Below the pieces are notes generated by a model. It saw only the letters and a program-made list of their open reading frames with translations, was not told the origin of the DNA and ran no database searches. This document shows positions 36,101-44,782 of a stretch of 64,000 nt of DNA, in pieces. This stretch comes from Leptobrachium leishanense (Eukaryota > Chordata > Amphibia > Anura > Megophryidae): positions 383,891,049 to 383,955,048 of the forward strand of contig CM019064.1 of assembly GCA_009667805.1 (NCBI GenBank). Direction: 5' to 3'. A program made the translations under genes and the position numbers. Position 1 is the first letter of the stretch, and each line of letters starts with the position of its first letter.

Positions 36101-37322
36101 AAAAAAAACTACTTTAAAGTGGGGGGCGGCTACAAAACAGATGGGGCCATGTTCAAGCATTAACACTTTAACATTTTATCTACTTGCTGTGCAGCAAAAA
36201 AAAAAAGTCACACAGGTAAACCCAAGACGTAGGTATAAATTAGAAATGAAAATCCAATACAGGATCCAGGCAAAAACCTGATCCCGGCCCAAGTCCTCCC
36301 CTGTTAACCACTGACCTGCCACAGCCAGACATGACCGCAGAGCCAGTTAACACCCCCAAACTATAAGGTGGCAGCATGTAAACAAAGCAGCGTGTCAGGG
36401 GACTGGGTCACACACAGAGCAGGAGGGACAGGGAGGAAGGGATGGCTCTGCGGATCCTGCCCCAAGTGGGCAGTGAGGAGAGGGGTGGGTTGGCAAAACC
36501 ACATGGGTGGGAGCAAGCGTGCAGCCCGCGGGGAAAGCCAACTCCCCCCTCCACCCACCTGCAATACAGAGTCTGTGTGAGACAGGAGGGGAGGGTGGGG
36601 AGGCGGGCATGGCCCAGCGTGTGTGCGTGAGCGGTGGGTGATCATACCTGCCCCTTCTGACCGTATCCTCCTCCTCCCGATGCGGAGCGGCTCTCCGACT
36701 TCCCTCCGGACATGTCCTCGGACGTGTGCTCCTGGTCTGCGGGTTACAGGAAGGAGGGAGGTTAGGGCGCGCGGTGCGGCGAGAAGGCAACATGGCGCGG
36801 GTAGACGCTCCACTTCCGGAAAGAGGCCCAGCAGCGCCACTAGAGTACACACACTATTTACACGGAGCGGGCTGCGGTCAACACCACGTAGGGCGTTGAA
36901 GGCAATAACACGGCCGGTTTTCCACATGGGCTGGAGCTAAGGGAGGGGGCAATTAAGGCGTACCCCACCCACCCGAGGGGCAGAGGGACAGGGCGGCAGA
37001 GGAGGGGAGAGCTGGGGGAGGAGGGGAGACCGCCGCCACCACCCCCTCACACTGTGCGGCAATGCCGAGGGGGGAACCACTTGAGGGCGGATAGCCACAC
37101 ACAACGCCGCCCGGTATCACTCCGCCACCGGCCCAGATTTGTGGGGGGGGGGGGATTTCACCCAACTTAGCAATGGCCGCCAACTTTTTTTTTTTTTTTC
37201 CCAGTGCCGCCCCCTCCTCCCGCTGATTACAGTCGCGCAGGCAATAAGTTTTATGTCCCCCACCCCTCCATAATACACCCCTCCTCCGTGTCTGCCCACC
37301 CCGCCCGGGCCTTACCGCTCAT
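17807..37322 (-). CDS. SP1: Transcription factor Sp1 (six coding exons)
   Basis: Coding join, minus strand: 37322-37316, 36736-36648, 25772-24371, 22027-21865, 18670-18471, 18123-17807. The total is 2178 nt, or 725 residues plus stop, and every junction keeps phase with GT/AG ends. The protein starts [11 protein letters not shown], has glutamine/serine/threonine-rich activation regions (about 33-500), a Buttonhead box CTCPYC (about 542-547), and C2H2 fingers at about 567-589, 597-619 and 627-647. It ends [14 protein letters not shown]. The DNA-contacting residues KTSHLRA, RSDELQR and RSDHLSK are those of Sp1 fingers, which bind GC boxes in the nucleus and recruit TFIID/Mediator. The C terminus and long Q-rich exon favour SP1 over SP3/SP4. 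It is somewhat shorter than mammalian Sp1 (785 residues). Confidence 0.95.
18233..18465 (+). repeat. LINE 3' tail (L2/CR1-like) in SP1 intron 5
   Basis: 'AACATACCTCAATACAGAA' at 18235 matches the non-coding tail of the LINE at 40075-40380. It ends CAATGTATCCTTCCTGGTGA and then TTTATAAATAAA. The last 60 bases are almost the SINE tail at 3715-3778. It lies within 6 bp of the exon 5 splice donor. Confidence 0.7.
18471..18670 (-). CDS. SP1: SP1 exon 5: fingers 1 and 2
   Basis: The acceptor reads TTGTTTAG|G (AG 18672-18671), preceded on the gene strand by a run of more than 20 T, an unusually long pyrimidine tract. The donor is ACCG|GTGAGT (GT 18470-18469). It encodes [11 protein letters not shown], finger 1 ([19 protein letters not shown]...), finger 2 ([19 protein letters not shown]...) and the linker HTG. 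Finger 2 has WVFC where mammals have WSYC. Confidence 0.95.
19468..21182 (-). pseudogene. Decayed Tc1/mariner transposon in SP1 intron 4
   Basis: TA dinucleotides flank the element (19466-19467 and 21183-21184). The terminal repeats share AATAAATTAGAATGTC and GGAAAAGT on both sides, with mirrored internal parts. On the minus strand, pieces of a Tc1 transposase occur in several frames: an N-terminal helix-turn-helix part (about 20690-20893), a middle (20414-20752, with FSDESKF carrying a catalytic Asp) and a C-terminal part (19849-20217, with [10 protein letters not shown] and NSPDLNP). The residue after NP that should be the catalytic Glu is Lys, and several frameshifts separate the pieces, so it is inactive. 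It has the same orientation as SP1. Confidence 0.85.
19701..19899 (-). repeat. Interspersed repeat inserted just after the Tc1 transposase end
   Basis: On the minus strand it reads TATAAAGCGCCGACATATTC ... CAGCGCTGTACAAAGGGCAC ... and closely follows the copy at 32687-32885 on the plus strand. It splits Tc1 sequence downstream of the transposase. Class not known to me. Confidence 0.7.
21185..21864. other. SP1 intron 4, unclassified part
   Basis: No exon or repeat recognised between the Tc1 element and exon 4. Confidence 0.4.
21865..22027 (-). CDS. SP1: SP1 exon 4: acidic segment and Buttonhead box
   Basis: The acceptor is ATATCAGTAG|AT (AG 22029-22028) and the donor AGGAAG|GTATGT (GT 21864-21863). 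The 163 nt are 2 + 53 codons + 2. It encodes a Gly/Asp/Glu-rich segment with [18 protein letters not shown], then [18 protein letters not shown], which contains the CxCPxC Buttonhead box found before the fingers in Sp proteins. Confidence 0.93.
22028..23787. other. SP1 intron 3, unclassified part
   Basis: No exon or complete repeat recognised. Confidence 0.4.
23791..24054. repeat. Palindromic MITE with TAA target duplication (SP1 intron 3)
   Basis: GGCCGGTATCCAACGAGCGC at the left is mirrored by GCGCTCGTCTGACCCCAGCC at the right. TAA occurs directly on both sides (23788-23790, 24055-24057). It belongs with the copies at 35464, 55564 and 62038. Confidence 0.8.
24371..25772 (-). CDS. SP1: SP1 exon 3: glutamine-rich activation domains
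   Basis: A 1402-nt exon. The acceptor is TTTTTTGCAG|GAC (AG 25774-25773) and the donor GCAGGAG|GTAAGT (GT 24370-24369). It opens with [20 protein letters not shown] and holds the Ser/Thr- and Gln-rich A and B regions: [52 protein letters not shown], a short Gln run, [16 protein letters not shown] and [16 protein letters not shown]. These contact the general transcription machinery in mammals. Human Sp1 is a little longer here, mostly in low-complexity spacers. Confidence 0.95.
25773..26450. other. SP1 intron 2, start; unclassified
   Basis: No exon seen. A C run lies near 26161 and an AT dinucleotide repeat near 26416-26436. Confidence 0.4.
26451..26621 (-). repeat. tRNA-derived SINE, minus orientation
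   Basis: Its reverse complement begins GGATGGAGTAGAGGTAATAT and ends CAATGTATCCTTCCTGGTAA, matching the SINE at 3590-3778. The B-box region reads GGTTTCATCCC and is mutated. Confidence 0.8.
26643..27102. mobile_element. Non-autonomous hAT-like element
   Basis: CAGGGCTTGACAAA at the left is mirrored by TTTGTCAAGCCCTG at the right. The flanks do not show a clear 8-bp duplication, so it is old or its edge has changed. Confidence 0.7.
27330..29540 (-). pseudogene. L1/Tx1-type LINE ORF2, 3' half, in SP1 intron 2
   Basis: On the minus strand the order is: [11 protein letters not shown] (about 29375-29405), the active-site block [11 protein letters not shown] (YADN rather than YADD, near 29250), [22 protein letters not shown], then C-terminal blocks with [12 protein letters not shown] and [16 protein letters not shown] (27547-28089). 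These are L1 ORF2 reverse transcriptase and C-terminal features. Frames change several times and the second catalytic Asp is lost, so it is dead. A 2 kb hAT element splits it at 29549. Confidence 0.8.
30045..30642. repeat. Palindromic MITE (first copy) split by another MITE
   Basis: The left part 30045-30126 matches the family at 17250-17429 (GTGAAAAGCAGGAGAATGAC). The right part 30554-30642 completes it and ends GAACAACCCTG. The left terminal repeat is truncated. Confidence 0.8.
30127..30553. repeat. Palindromic MITE with TTA target duplication, nested in the previous one
   Basis: Ends are GGCTAGGGTCAGAC and its mirror. TTA occurs at 30124-30126 and 30554-30556. Uninterrupted copies of the host repeat at 17335-17350 and 30705-30735 show the empty site. 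Interior is shared with 43876-44289 and 58654-59050. Confidence 0.92.
30643..30813. repeat. Palindromic MITE, second copy, abutting the first
   Basis: It runs from AGAGAGAGGTGAAAGCCAGG to CTCTCTGAATAACCCTG with the same self-complementary interior as 17250-17429. Confidence 0.85.
30853..31294. repeat. MITE, right end truncated
   Basis: It starts GGCTTGGGTCAGACCAGCGC after TAA. The interior (GTAGCAGGGAAAATAAATTA, GTCCGTCAAAAATGCTGGAC) matches 59601-60050. The right terminal repeat is missing. Confidence 0.75.
31553..32470. other. Unclassified GC-rich sequence, continuation of the host of the hAT insertion
   Basis: It follows the right target duplication, so it was joined to the L1 piece at 29540 before the hAT element arrived. 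It may be L1 5' sequence; no reading frame supports a protein. Confidence 0.35.
32687..32885 (+). repeat. Interspersed repeat (AGCGCTGTAC type)
   Basis: TATAAAGCGCCAGCATATTG ... CAGCGCTGTACAATAGGCAC ... follows the copy at 19701-19899 almost word for word. Partial relatives occur near 35353-35455 and 37965-38004. Confidence 0.75.
33160..33839. mobile_element. Non-autonomous hAT element (680 bp) with exact 8-bp duplication
   Basis: Ends are CAGTAGCGTAACTA and TAGTTCCGCCACTG. CATGTACC occurs at 33152-33159 and 33840-33847. The interior has an AT/C-rich low-complexity stretch (33290-33470) and long G runs. Confidence 0.92.
34211..34609. mobile_element. Tc1-type MITE made of nested palindromes
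   Basis: TA flanks both ends (34209-34210, 34610-34611). The left TTGTGCTCATAAGTTTACAT is mirrored by the right end, recalling a widespread vertebrate Tc1 terminus. The word CATTCATATTCTCTGAATAA and its mirror recur several times, giving hairpins inside a larger hairpin. Confidence 0.85.
34612..35349. other. Unclassified interval in SP1 intron 2
   Basis: GTGACGAAACGTTTTTGCGT near 34806 resembles words in Penelope-like element ends, but I cannot place boundaries. Confidence 0.35.
35464..35787. repeat. Palindromic MITE
   Basis: GGCTGGCGTCAGATGAGC mirrors GCTCGTCTGACGCCAGCC. Flanks are GTA and TTA. Internal hairpin around ATCCTCCTATGGAGGAT. Confidence 0.8.
36648..36736 (-). CDS. SP1: SP1 exon 2
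   Basis: The acceptor is CCGCAG|AC (AG 36738-36737) and the donor GGGCAG|GTATGA (GT 36647-36646). The 89 nt complete the codon begun in exon 1 and encode [20 protein letters not shown] followed by GGGYGQKGQ. The start resembles mammalian MSDQDHSMDEM; the rest is a divergent Ser/Gly-rich spacer. Confidence 0.88.
36737..37315. other. SP1 intron 1, CpG-rich
   Basis: Short GC-rich intron between exons 1 and 2 with a G run near 37142 and a T run near 37186. Confidence 0.6.
37316..37322 (-). CDS. SP1: SP1 exon 1 coding part (7 nt)
   Basis: ATG AGC G followed by donor GTAAGG (GT 37315-37314). With exon 2 this reads MSDQEH, the expected Sp1 start. The start was chosen on that match and on the following canonical donor; upstream is GC-rich 5' UTR. 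Confidence 0.85.
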
Positions 37323-37940
37323 CTCTTCCTGCGGGCCACCGCTGCTGCACTCAAGACGGCGACCTAACCTGCTTTGCCCTGCCGCGCGGCGGAGACGGGA
37401 GGGGAGGAGATGGTAGGCGGGGCCGCAGGCGGAGATCGACAGCTCGCCTAGCCACTCCCGCCGAGAGGCGTCTCCACCCGCCCAATGGGGTGGCACGGGA
37501 GGCGGGGGGATCCCGCTGATTGACGGGACCCGGCAGCCAGTGACGTGTCGAGAGGGCGCGCCCTGCCACGGAGGGTGGAGTGTGGGGGGGATGGGAGGAT
37601 TGGAATGTGGCGAAGGCGGGAACTAGTCGGCCTCGCCCTTCCTTCTCTCTCCCTCCTGGTCCCGCCTCCGCCACGCGCTGATTGACGCCTGGAAGAGCCA
37701 ATGGCAGCCAGTGCCAAGGTGGACGTGGGCAGAGAGGTCAGCCAATGGTGAGCGGGGGGCCTGGGTGGCGGATGGGGCAGAGTTTGAAGCGTTTGGGCGC
37801 CATTTCACATATAATTCGCAGCAGCTAGCGGGGCAGCTATAATCCGCACGGTGCTCTGCGCCACCCGGGAGCTCATTGAGCGTTTTATAGCGAAGCAGTG
37901 GTCCTTCCCGGTGTGTGAAGTCCTGCGTCACGTGCTGTCA
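37323..37940 (-). promoter_or_regulatory. SP1 CpG-island promoter
   Basis: CpG-dense DNA upstream of the SP1 start. A GC box GGCGGGGCC lies at 37416-37424, and CCAAT boxes on the plus strand at 37482-37486, 37698-37702 and 37742-37746. An E-box CACGTG is at 37929-37934. Mammalian SP1 promoters are known to use NF-Y and Sp1 sites, so autoregulation is plausible. The start site is not marked by a TATA box. Confidence 0.7.
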
Positions 37941-38008
37941 CCGGGATTGAGGCGCATGTCTGCCATTGTACAGCGCTATGGAATTTGTTGGCGCTTTATG
38001 TAACTGTG

Positions 38009-38426
38009 TAGGGTTGCTAGCTCGGCCGTGTATTCCTGGACACATGATATCGATACCCTCATGCAGGGTTATTACAAGGAAAAGTGCTGCCCGGTAACCT
38101 GTATTATTCCTGCAGGAAGGAAATCAAGGTGGGTGGCCTGGGATTCATTGCCTGCAGTTTATGGATTCTACATGCTGCGGGGTGGCATTTTTCATGCACT
38201 GTCCTCCAGGATGAATGTGTCCAGGGAACCATGGCTGACCTGGCACCGCTAGTGCAGCCGCAGGGATGTATGTATTTGATTTCTGCTCGCCAGATCCTCT
38301 TTTTCTGGGCACCTCTAAATCCAACATCCAAACCCTGCAGTATGTATAACTCATATGTGGAATGGCAGGTGACCTGTGATTTATGCCTGATTGTGTCCCT
38401 GAACACATGGTTTATCTGGCAACCCT
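38009..38426. repeat. hAT-like MITE with TAGGGTTGC ends
   Basis: TAGGGTTGCTAG at the left is mirrored by CTGGCAACCCTA at the right, with inner mirrored CCTGGACACAT / TGTGTCCCTGA. No clear target duplication. Confidence 0.65.
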
Positions 38427-38463
38427 AATTTGAATGTAGATGTGAAAGTGTACATGCGTGTGT

Positions 38464-38664
38464 TATGGTTGCCAGAATGGCCATGTTTCCTGGGACACAT
38501 AATTTTTAATGCAGAGGGGAGCACAGGGTAAAGTGCTGCCCTGCAACATGTATAATTTATATGCCGCAGGAAGAAAATTGAGACAGGTCACCTGGGATTT
38601 TCACCCACTGCCCATCAGCATGAATAAATGTGTCCAGGAAAATATGGACCATCTGGAAACCCTA
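38464..38664. repeat. Second, shorter copy of the same MITE
   Basis: TATGGTTGCCAGAATGGCCA is mirrored by TGGACCATCTGGAAACCCTA. The middle repeats words of the first copy (AAAGTGCTGCCC, CCTGGGATT). Confidence 0.65.
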
Positions 38665-39095
38665 GTGTGGGTGCGGAGGTGCACATGCGTTGCGACTGAA
38701 TACAGTGGTCATGCGTCTCATCCGCGTCAATGCCTCTACTGGATTTGGATGTGCCTGATCTGGTTCAAGGTGAAAAGCATGAAAACCGGCGTTGAGAGAC
38801 AAGCCTTTCCTGTGTTATGCCGTCTTGTTACTAAAGCTCAGCCTCTCCTCACGCAACCTGTCAAAAATAGTAAATCCAAATGCTTCCCTTTACGGCATGA
38901 ATTGGAGGGCAATAGGTGTCCACCTGTGTGCCAAAAAAATCATTGCACATCTCACAGGCAATGCCTCCCCAGCTACTGACCTCACTGCACATCCCTGATT
39001 TAAAATGCACAGCAGTGCTATACGGAAACGGTTATATTGCTAAGCACAACTGTATCTGTGCTGAATGTATTCACTACAAACTTTTTTTTTTTTTA
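38665..39095. other. Unclassified interval
   Basis: No gene or complete repeat recognised. Confidence 0.35.
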
Positions 39096-39560
39096 CGCAG
39101 ATCAACCACAACATTAAAAACTGACAGCTGAAGTGAATAACATTGATCATATGGTTACAGTGACACCTGTCAAGGGGTGAGATCTATTAGACAGAAAGTG
39201 AACAGTCATGTCTTGAATTTCATGTGTTGGAAAAATGGGCAAGTGAAAAGATCTGCGTGACTGTGACAAAGACCAAATAGTGATAGCCAGACGACAATTC
39301 TTGTGGGGTCTTCTTGGTATACAAGGGTTAGTTTATCCCAAAAGTAGCAAGCAGACAAAGAGTGTCTGGGTCTTGGGCTCCCAAAGCTCAATGATACATG
39401 GAGGGAGTGAAGGTGAGACCATCTAGCCGATTACGCAGAGAAGCTACTGTAGCTCAATTGTAAAATGTAATGCTGGCCATGATCGAAAGGTATCGGTACA
39501 TGTACCTCCTACCTGGAGCTTGTTGCAGATCATGTACACCAAATGTCAAAAATGACTGGT
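39096..39560 (+). mobile_element. Tc1-like transposon remnant, 5' part
   Basis: 'ATCAACCACAACATTAAAAA', 'CCTGTCAAGGGGTGAGAT', 'AAAAATGGGCAAG' and 'GAAGCTACTGTAGCTCAA' recall the terminus and helix-turn-helix coding part of a common vertebrate Tc1 family. No intact frame; the catalytic part is missing. Confidence 0.6.
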
Positions 39561-39663
39561 AAATGACCAAAGTGGCAAAAAAATTAATTATTTTAATAAA
39601 CAGATTTCTTTATTTAAAATGAATTTCTTCAAATAAAATGCTTTGAGTAAACAATTTAATGAT

Positions 39664-39800
39664 ATATTACTAGTAATACCACAATACAAAAAGAAAGTGT
39701 CTCGATCCTCATTTTACCACAGAGCACCACAAATATGGAATAACCTCCCAGACGCCATCAAATCTTCGTTACTAGTAATGTAACCTAAGGCTTTATTCGC
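39664..39800 (+). repeat. LINE (L2/CR1-like) ORF2 end, short duplicate
   Basis: Translates to the RAPQIWNNLPDAIKSS type of motif near the end of L2/CR1 ORF2. A second, longer copy starts near 40075. Confidence 0.65.
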
Positions 39801-39841
39801 AGCACTTACATTTTTGGTAAGTGAATTCTATTAACCCCTTA

Positions 39842-40050
39842 GGCCACTGTCAGGCGAGTGCACTACGTGCGCCTGTTGCAACCTTGTGACGTTTCGACTG
39901 GGCCAGCCACGTGCTGTACCGTGCGCACACCATTGCGTAAGCTACAGCAGATGTGTTAAAAGCCTCCCCGTCGAAATGCTACGACACGCATTCAACGGCT
40001 GCAAAGCGCGATCCTCCATAGGAGGATTGAGCCTTGCAGCGCTGAGCGCA
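39842..40050. repeat. Palindromic MITE, right-truncated
   Basis: Starts GGCCACTGTCAGGCGAGTGC after TTA. Internal hairpin GATCCTCCATAGGAGGATTG matches 62214-62233. Confidence 0.65.
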
Positions 40051-40074
40051 CTAACTTTCCAACCTGGTGTTTAA

Positions 40075-40865
40075 GAGCTTTTCTGGAAAGCTGCCACCCT
40101 ACCTGAATAGACTGCTTCCCCCCCCCCCCCCCAGCAGTTCCCTCATCCTATAACCTCCGGTCCAGGACCAGCACCTTCCTTACAATACCACAATACAAAA
40201 AGAAACTGGCTCGATCCTCATTTTCCTACAGAGCACCACAAATATGGAATAACCTCCCATCAAATCTTCCCCCAGTCTAAAGTCACTTAAGAGCTCCTTA
40301 TTAACATACCTCAATACAGAATGCACCTGTAAACATGTAACATAGTGAATATATTACCTACATATTTATTTATTTTCTGTGTTATCCCGCCCTGGTGGTA
40401 TTCCCGAGTGTGGCTCGGGGTTAACTTTCAGTGCTGAAAGCTGTATCCCCGAGCCATACTCGGGCTGCATACATTACCTGTCCTGCGCTCCCTCATTGAC
40501 CTCTGAGATCGCATTCTCGGCTGATCGCGGCATTTTGCTTCCTGGTTCCCTTCTCATGAGAAGGGAACCAGGAAGTATGATGTCGCGATCGTCTGGAGGG
40601 GACAGTGAGGGAGCACAGGGACAGGTAATGTCTCCAGCGGCAGCCAGAGTGTGGCTCGGGGTTACAGCTTTCAGCAATGCATTTAACCCCGAGCCACACT
40701 CTATACCACCAGGGGCCCAAATAAATTGTAACGATTCTTTCTGAAATATAAAATATGTCAGAATCGTAACGCCAGGGAGGTTAATCTTTATATTTGAGTT
40801 TTGTTTTTAATATCTTGCTTTTTATTACTAAAAATTTCAATGTATTCTTCCTGATAAAACAAAGT
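40075..40865 (+). repeat. LINE (L2/CR1-like) 3' end, split by a MITE
   Basis: 40190-40300 reads ARSSFSYRAPQIWNNLPSN, a conserved block near the end of L2/CR1 ORF2. The non-coding tail 40305-40382 matches 18233-18350. It resumes after 40781 and ends near CAATGTATTCTTCCTGATAA. Confidence 0.7.
40383..40780. repeat. Palindromic MITE with TTA(A) flanks inside the LINE tail
   Basis: CGCCCTGGTGGTATTCC at the left and CGCCAGGGAGG at the right are decayed mirrors. GAGTGTGGCTCGGGGTTA and its mirror recur inside, as does AGAAGGGAACCAGGAAG with its mirror. Flanks are GTTA and TTAA. The uninterrupted tail at 18340 shows the empty site. Confidence 0.75.
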
Positions 40866-41189
40866 GAAGTTGAACTACAGGTCAGGCACCCCTTATCTGG
40901 AATTCTAAAATTGGGAAGACTCAGAAAACCGGAGTTTTTAAAGCCATCCGGATTTTAGTGATTCTAGACCAGGGGTGCTCAGTAGAGTCTCTGCCGTCAG
41001 GATCTCGGCTCCTGAGAGCTGCAGCAGACTGGGATCCTCTGGCAGCTCCAGTGTGTGTCATGCGGCCCGGAGTCTGTCAAGGAGGGAATCACGGCTCTCC
41101 CACCGTGATCTTCTGAAACGTCAGATTCTCCCAGATTCAGAAATGTGGAAGAATCCAGAATGTTCGCGGTCCTGAGCATTCTGGATTAG

Positions 41190-42792
41190 GGATGCTCTGC
41201 CTGTATATGTGTAGGTTTCACAAAATGCTACTGGTCCAGAAATTTATATCTTTACAGCAGAAAGGGGTAAACATTATTTACATGTGTCATTTCTGATCAC
41301 TGCCCAGTCTTTGAATTTTAGCTGCATTATCACTGGCACAGAATACAAGAAAAAATAATTCTAAAACGAATCAGAGATTTTGGTGTCCTGTCTCCTCTTG
41401 CAATCCAATTTATTTAAAACGCATGTCTTTATGTGAAGCAAAGAGGTCTGGGGAGCCATGCTTAATGTTAATATGAGGCCTCCTAATCGGTATCTATTGA
41501 GACTATATTTGTCTTGCTTGTAAATTAACATTTAAAAGCTACAGTAACAAAGTGTAACAAGCACTGTGGGAGGACCCAAAGCACACCAACAATCAACTCC
41601 ATCAAATCTGATGGCATGCCATAAGAGATGCAAAAAAACACTGGGGGTAAACCAATTATCCTCCCCTTTTCCTCCCACTTCTGAAGTAATCATGATTTCT
41701 GAGTGCGGACAATGTGAGACTTTATCCCCTCTAGGTGCCAGGGGCCAACAATCTAAAAGCTGGGAACATTTACATTTGGTTCACATTTTATGCATACAAA
41801 CACATCTTGTCCATTCAGCAATGAAAACACCGGCTAGATCTGGTTTGTCTCAAGACTTTAAAGACATGCCAGGCAGCCCCTGGAATTTCCAATGTCACCT
41901 CTGACTTGAAACATTTTTGGATTATTCATTTGAAAAATCTTTGCCTGGCTCCCACTTAAAACTGTAGTCAGTTATAAAGTCCTCTCGCCGGCTCCTACCT
42001 TTTTATAGAAATTGAATTTTCAAATATTAAGACCAAAATCACAACTTTCATCTGATAATAAATGGAAATAAGTATTTCAGTATTACTGAACATAAGATTA
42101 CATGTATTATGGCTTGTGCAAAATTGTGACATGAACACGCAGGGGTCTGTCCATGGCTCCAGGATCATAGCCAACCTGTTAATTCGACTGTCTCTTGTCT
42201 ATACAACCAGAGTCCTCCAGGAAGGGCATAAAGCAAATGTAACCTTATTCCCAAAAGAGCCGATAAGGTTTATTGCAGGGAACATAATTACGGAATGTAT
42301 ATTTTGCTGCTCTACAAATAAAGCAATCTAAACCAAAATGGTTTGGCTCCTGCTGCAAACACACCCTGGGCACCAGGAGGTCTGGATTGTTTGTAATTAC
42401 ATTTTCTCTACCTATTCTCAAACCGAAAGATAAACACACAATAGACTGATAGGGAGGAAGGGAAATGTTTGATCAGGAACCACCACTTCAGGCTGAGCAT
42501 CTAATTCTAGAAATAATTCAATCCGCTACTGCTGTAAAATAACATTTTAAACTATGAATCCAAAAGAACGCCTGTCACATTATTTCGCAGTGTGTACACA
42601 TAAGGAAATACCTCTTTTCTGTGCATCATGGTGCTTCTCCATGATCTGTGGGAGCCGCCATCTTTACGTCTTCAATGGCCAGGCACAACATGTGATCACA
42701 CATGTAACAGACCTACTGCACTGCCATCAATCCAGACACAAGTGCCAAGAAACTCGCCGTGTTAAAATGGATAAGTTCTTCAAAACAAAGAC
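41190..42792. other. Interval without recognised repeats or genes
   Basis: Looks less repeat-like than its surroundings. Short open frames have no family features. Could be ordinary or conserved non-coding DNA. Confidence 0.35.
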
Positions 42793-42927
42793 ATAGGGCA
42801 GTATTACAATGTTGGTGCTAACGTAACCAGAGCTGTTGTAAACTTAAAACCTCCATAGGCTATAATGGCTCTGGTAAGTTTACAACAGCTCTGGTTAAGT
42901 TAGCACCAACTATGTAATATGGCCCTA
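42793..42927. repeat. Short palindromic MITE
   Basis: TAGGGCAGTATTACA mirrors TGTAATATGGCCCTA. The inner GTTGGTGCTAACGTAACCAG mirrors the right half. Confidence 0.75.
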
Positions 42928-42929
42928 AA

Positions 42930-43200
42930 CGGGGCTATTCAAAGAGAGCAGAATTGGCCACTGAATTGCATCGAATGGTGAATTTCACCGTATGGTGCAA
43001 TTTCGCGGCAATTCAGATATTTAAAAAGTTGGCAATTTGTCAAATATTGACAAAATACAGTGTAATTCAGCGGCAGTGAAATCCCCATAGAGTAATGGTT
43101 AATCTATTCAGCGAACAGCAAAAAGTCGGTGAAATATCCATATTGTCGGTGGTTTCATTCAACAGGCGAATGCTGCAAGAAACTGGGAAGGGGGTGGGGA
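42930..43200. repeat. Partial copy of the element at 55947-56810
   Basis: Starts GGGGCTATTCAAAGAGAGC and shares the GGCAGTGAAATCCC block. No right terminal repeat seen. Confidence 0.6.
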
Positions 43201-43329
43201 AAATGGGAGAGCAGAAGTCCACAAATTTCTTCGTTCTGTTTTGAACCCCAAAGAAGATCAAACACACTAGTGCAGAAAATCATATACAGTCCCAAGTTGA
43301 TATGCTCTTCACGAAATTTCCAACTCACA

Positions 43330-43872
43330 CAGCATAGAGCCCAAACGCCCCGGCTCTAAGGAATGATCGCCTCTGGCAGGTGAAAGAGTGGCTCGTCCTT
43401 TCTTTACTCCGACTTGCGTCATCTCAATGCAGAATAGAAATAAAACACGAGAGATGTAGCTCTCATAGCGTTATATGGATCCCTTTAGGAATAACACCGT
43501 CGCTGGAGCCTCTTACTGTGTGTGCGCCTTGGCACTGCTTGTAGGCTTGTGCCCAACCTTTCTAGTGGTGCTTTGCAGGTGTTGATCCAGGGTTCTCCTT
43601 GTGGGTTTGCAGCATCAGAAAAGGATATAAAAACTCTCACTGATAGCGCTAGTAATGCAGCAGTGAATAGTTTTATTACAAAAATCATGATATAACAAAC
43701 CACTATGGCAAAAAAAAAAGGGACCCCCCCCCACAAAACTAAGGGGGGGGGGGAAAGGAACACAAATGCAAAATAAAATTGGAGGTTACTGAGACGTGTT
43801 TCGGCAGTAAATCTACCTTCTTTAGTCAGTTTAGTCCTTAGTGTATCTAGTATCAGTAAGCCTGATCACAAC
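43330..43872. other. Unclassified interval
   Basis: TGAGACGTGTTTCGGCAG near 43792 resembles words of Penelope-like element ends on the minus strand; no boundaries found. Confidence 0.35.
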
Positions 43873-43875
43873 TAA

Positions 43876-44289
43876 GGCTAGGGTCAGACGAACGCATTTT
43901 TATGTTGTCTGTGAAAAAGTGCGTTCGAACGAATGGACGCATTTTTTCACAGAATACGTGATAGTGGTCATACTATGCGCATTTTCGTCCGTGATCATCA
44001 ATAAAACACTTCTTGCATCTGGACGTTATGTTGGCCGGACATTAGCAGCGTCTGACGTCTCCTAATCACACACACACGCCGCTAGCGGGCGCAGCGCACT
44101 CTGTACATCAGTACTAGCGGTTTCACGTTCTCGAAAAAATGCGTTCATTTTCCACTTGCGTTGCGCAGCCGGACTTTTGTGCGACCGTACTTCGTATATT
44201 GGCTGTCATTGCCCGGCATCTGCTGCTAGTGCGGCCGTGATTAAGTGCGCCAGAACGCGCGTTCGCACTGCCTCAGTCTGACCCTAGCC
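43876..44289. repeat. Palindromic MITE
   Basis: GGCTAGGGTCAGACGAACGC and mirrored right end; flanks TAA and TTA. Interior shares GCGTTCATTTTCCACTTGCG and ACTTCGTATATTGGCTGTCA with 30127-30553 (inverted) and in part with 58654-59050. Confidence 0.88.
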
Positions 44290-44782
44290 TTAGACGTTAA
44301 AGGCAAGGCACATGGAAAAGCGATTGCGTCTGCCATTTTTTAAGTTGTGGCTCGCCTTTATCGTACGTACGTACGTACGTATGTATTACAACTGCGCTGA
44401 TTTGTCAGCAGCTTGAGTCATAATACTTGCAAGCTGCAATATTATGACACTGCAGCACTTAGCGTGCTGGTGTTATCAGCTCCAGGAGTCCATAGGACTC
44501 CATGAAGACAGACACTATCTCACGCAAACGTGATCCGACCAGGGTGGCGGAGGGATATAACAGGAGCGCTGGGAACTATTTGTTCCCAGTGTTCAGCTGC
44601 CCGTGGGGCAAAGAAGTGTTGGAACACACCACTTTCTCCACAGAGTGATTTAAGGGGAGTATGGAATTTTTTTGGTGGGCTTAGAGTACTGTGTTAAGTG
44701 ACTGTGCTTCTGCACAATCACTTAACACCAGCCTTTGAAAAATGATTTTCATTTTTGAATAACATCAAGCACAGATGGAGAA

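Noticed and set aside
36361..36927. Long open frames on both strands in the SP1 CpG island (up to 188 codons)
   Set aside because: GC-rich DNA has few stop codons. The frames overlap each other and the real SP1 exon 2, show no domain, and cross splice sites.
43792..43812. Hammerhead ribozyme of a Penelope-like element
   Set aside because: A few words (CCGAAACACGTC on minus) fit, but the expected CUGANGA core is not clear, so I do not claim it.
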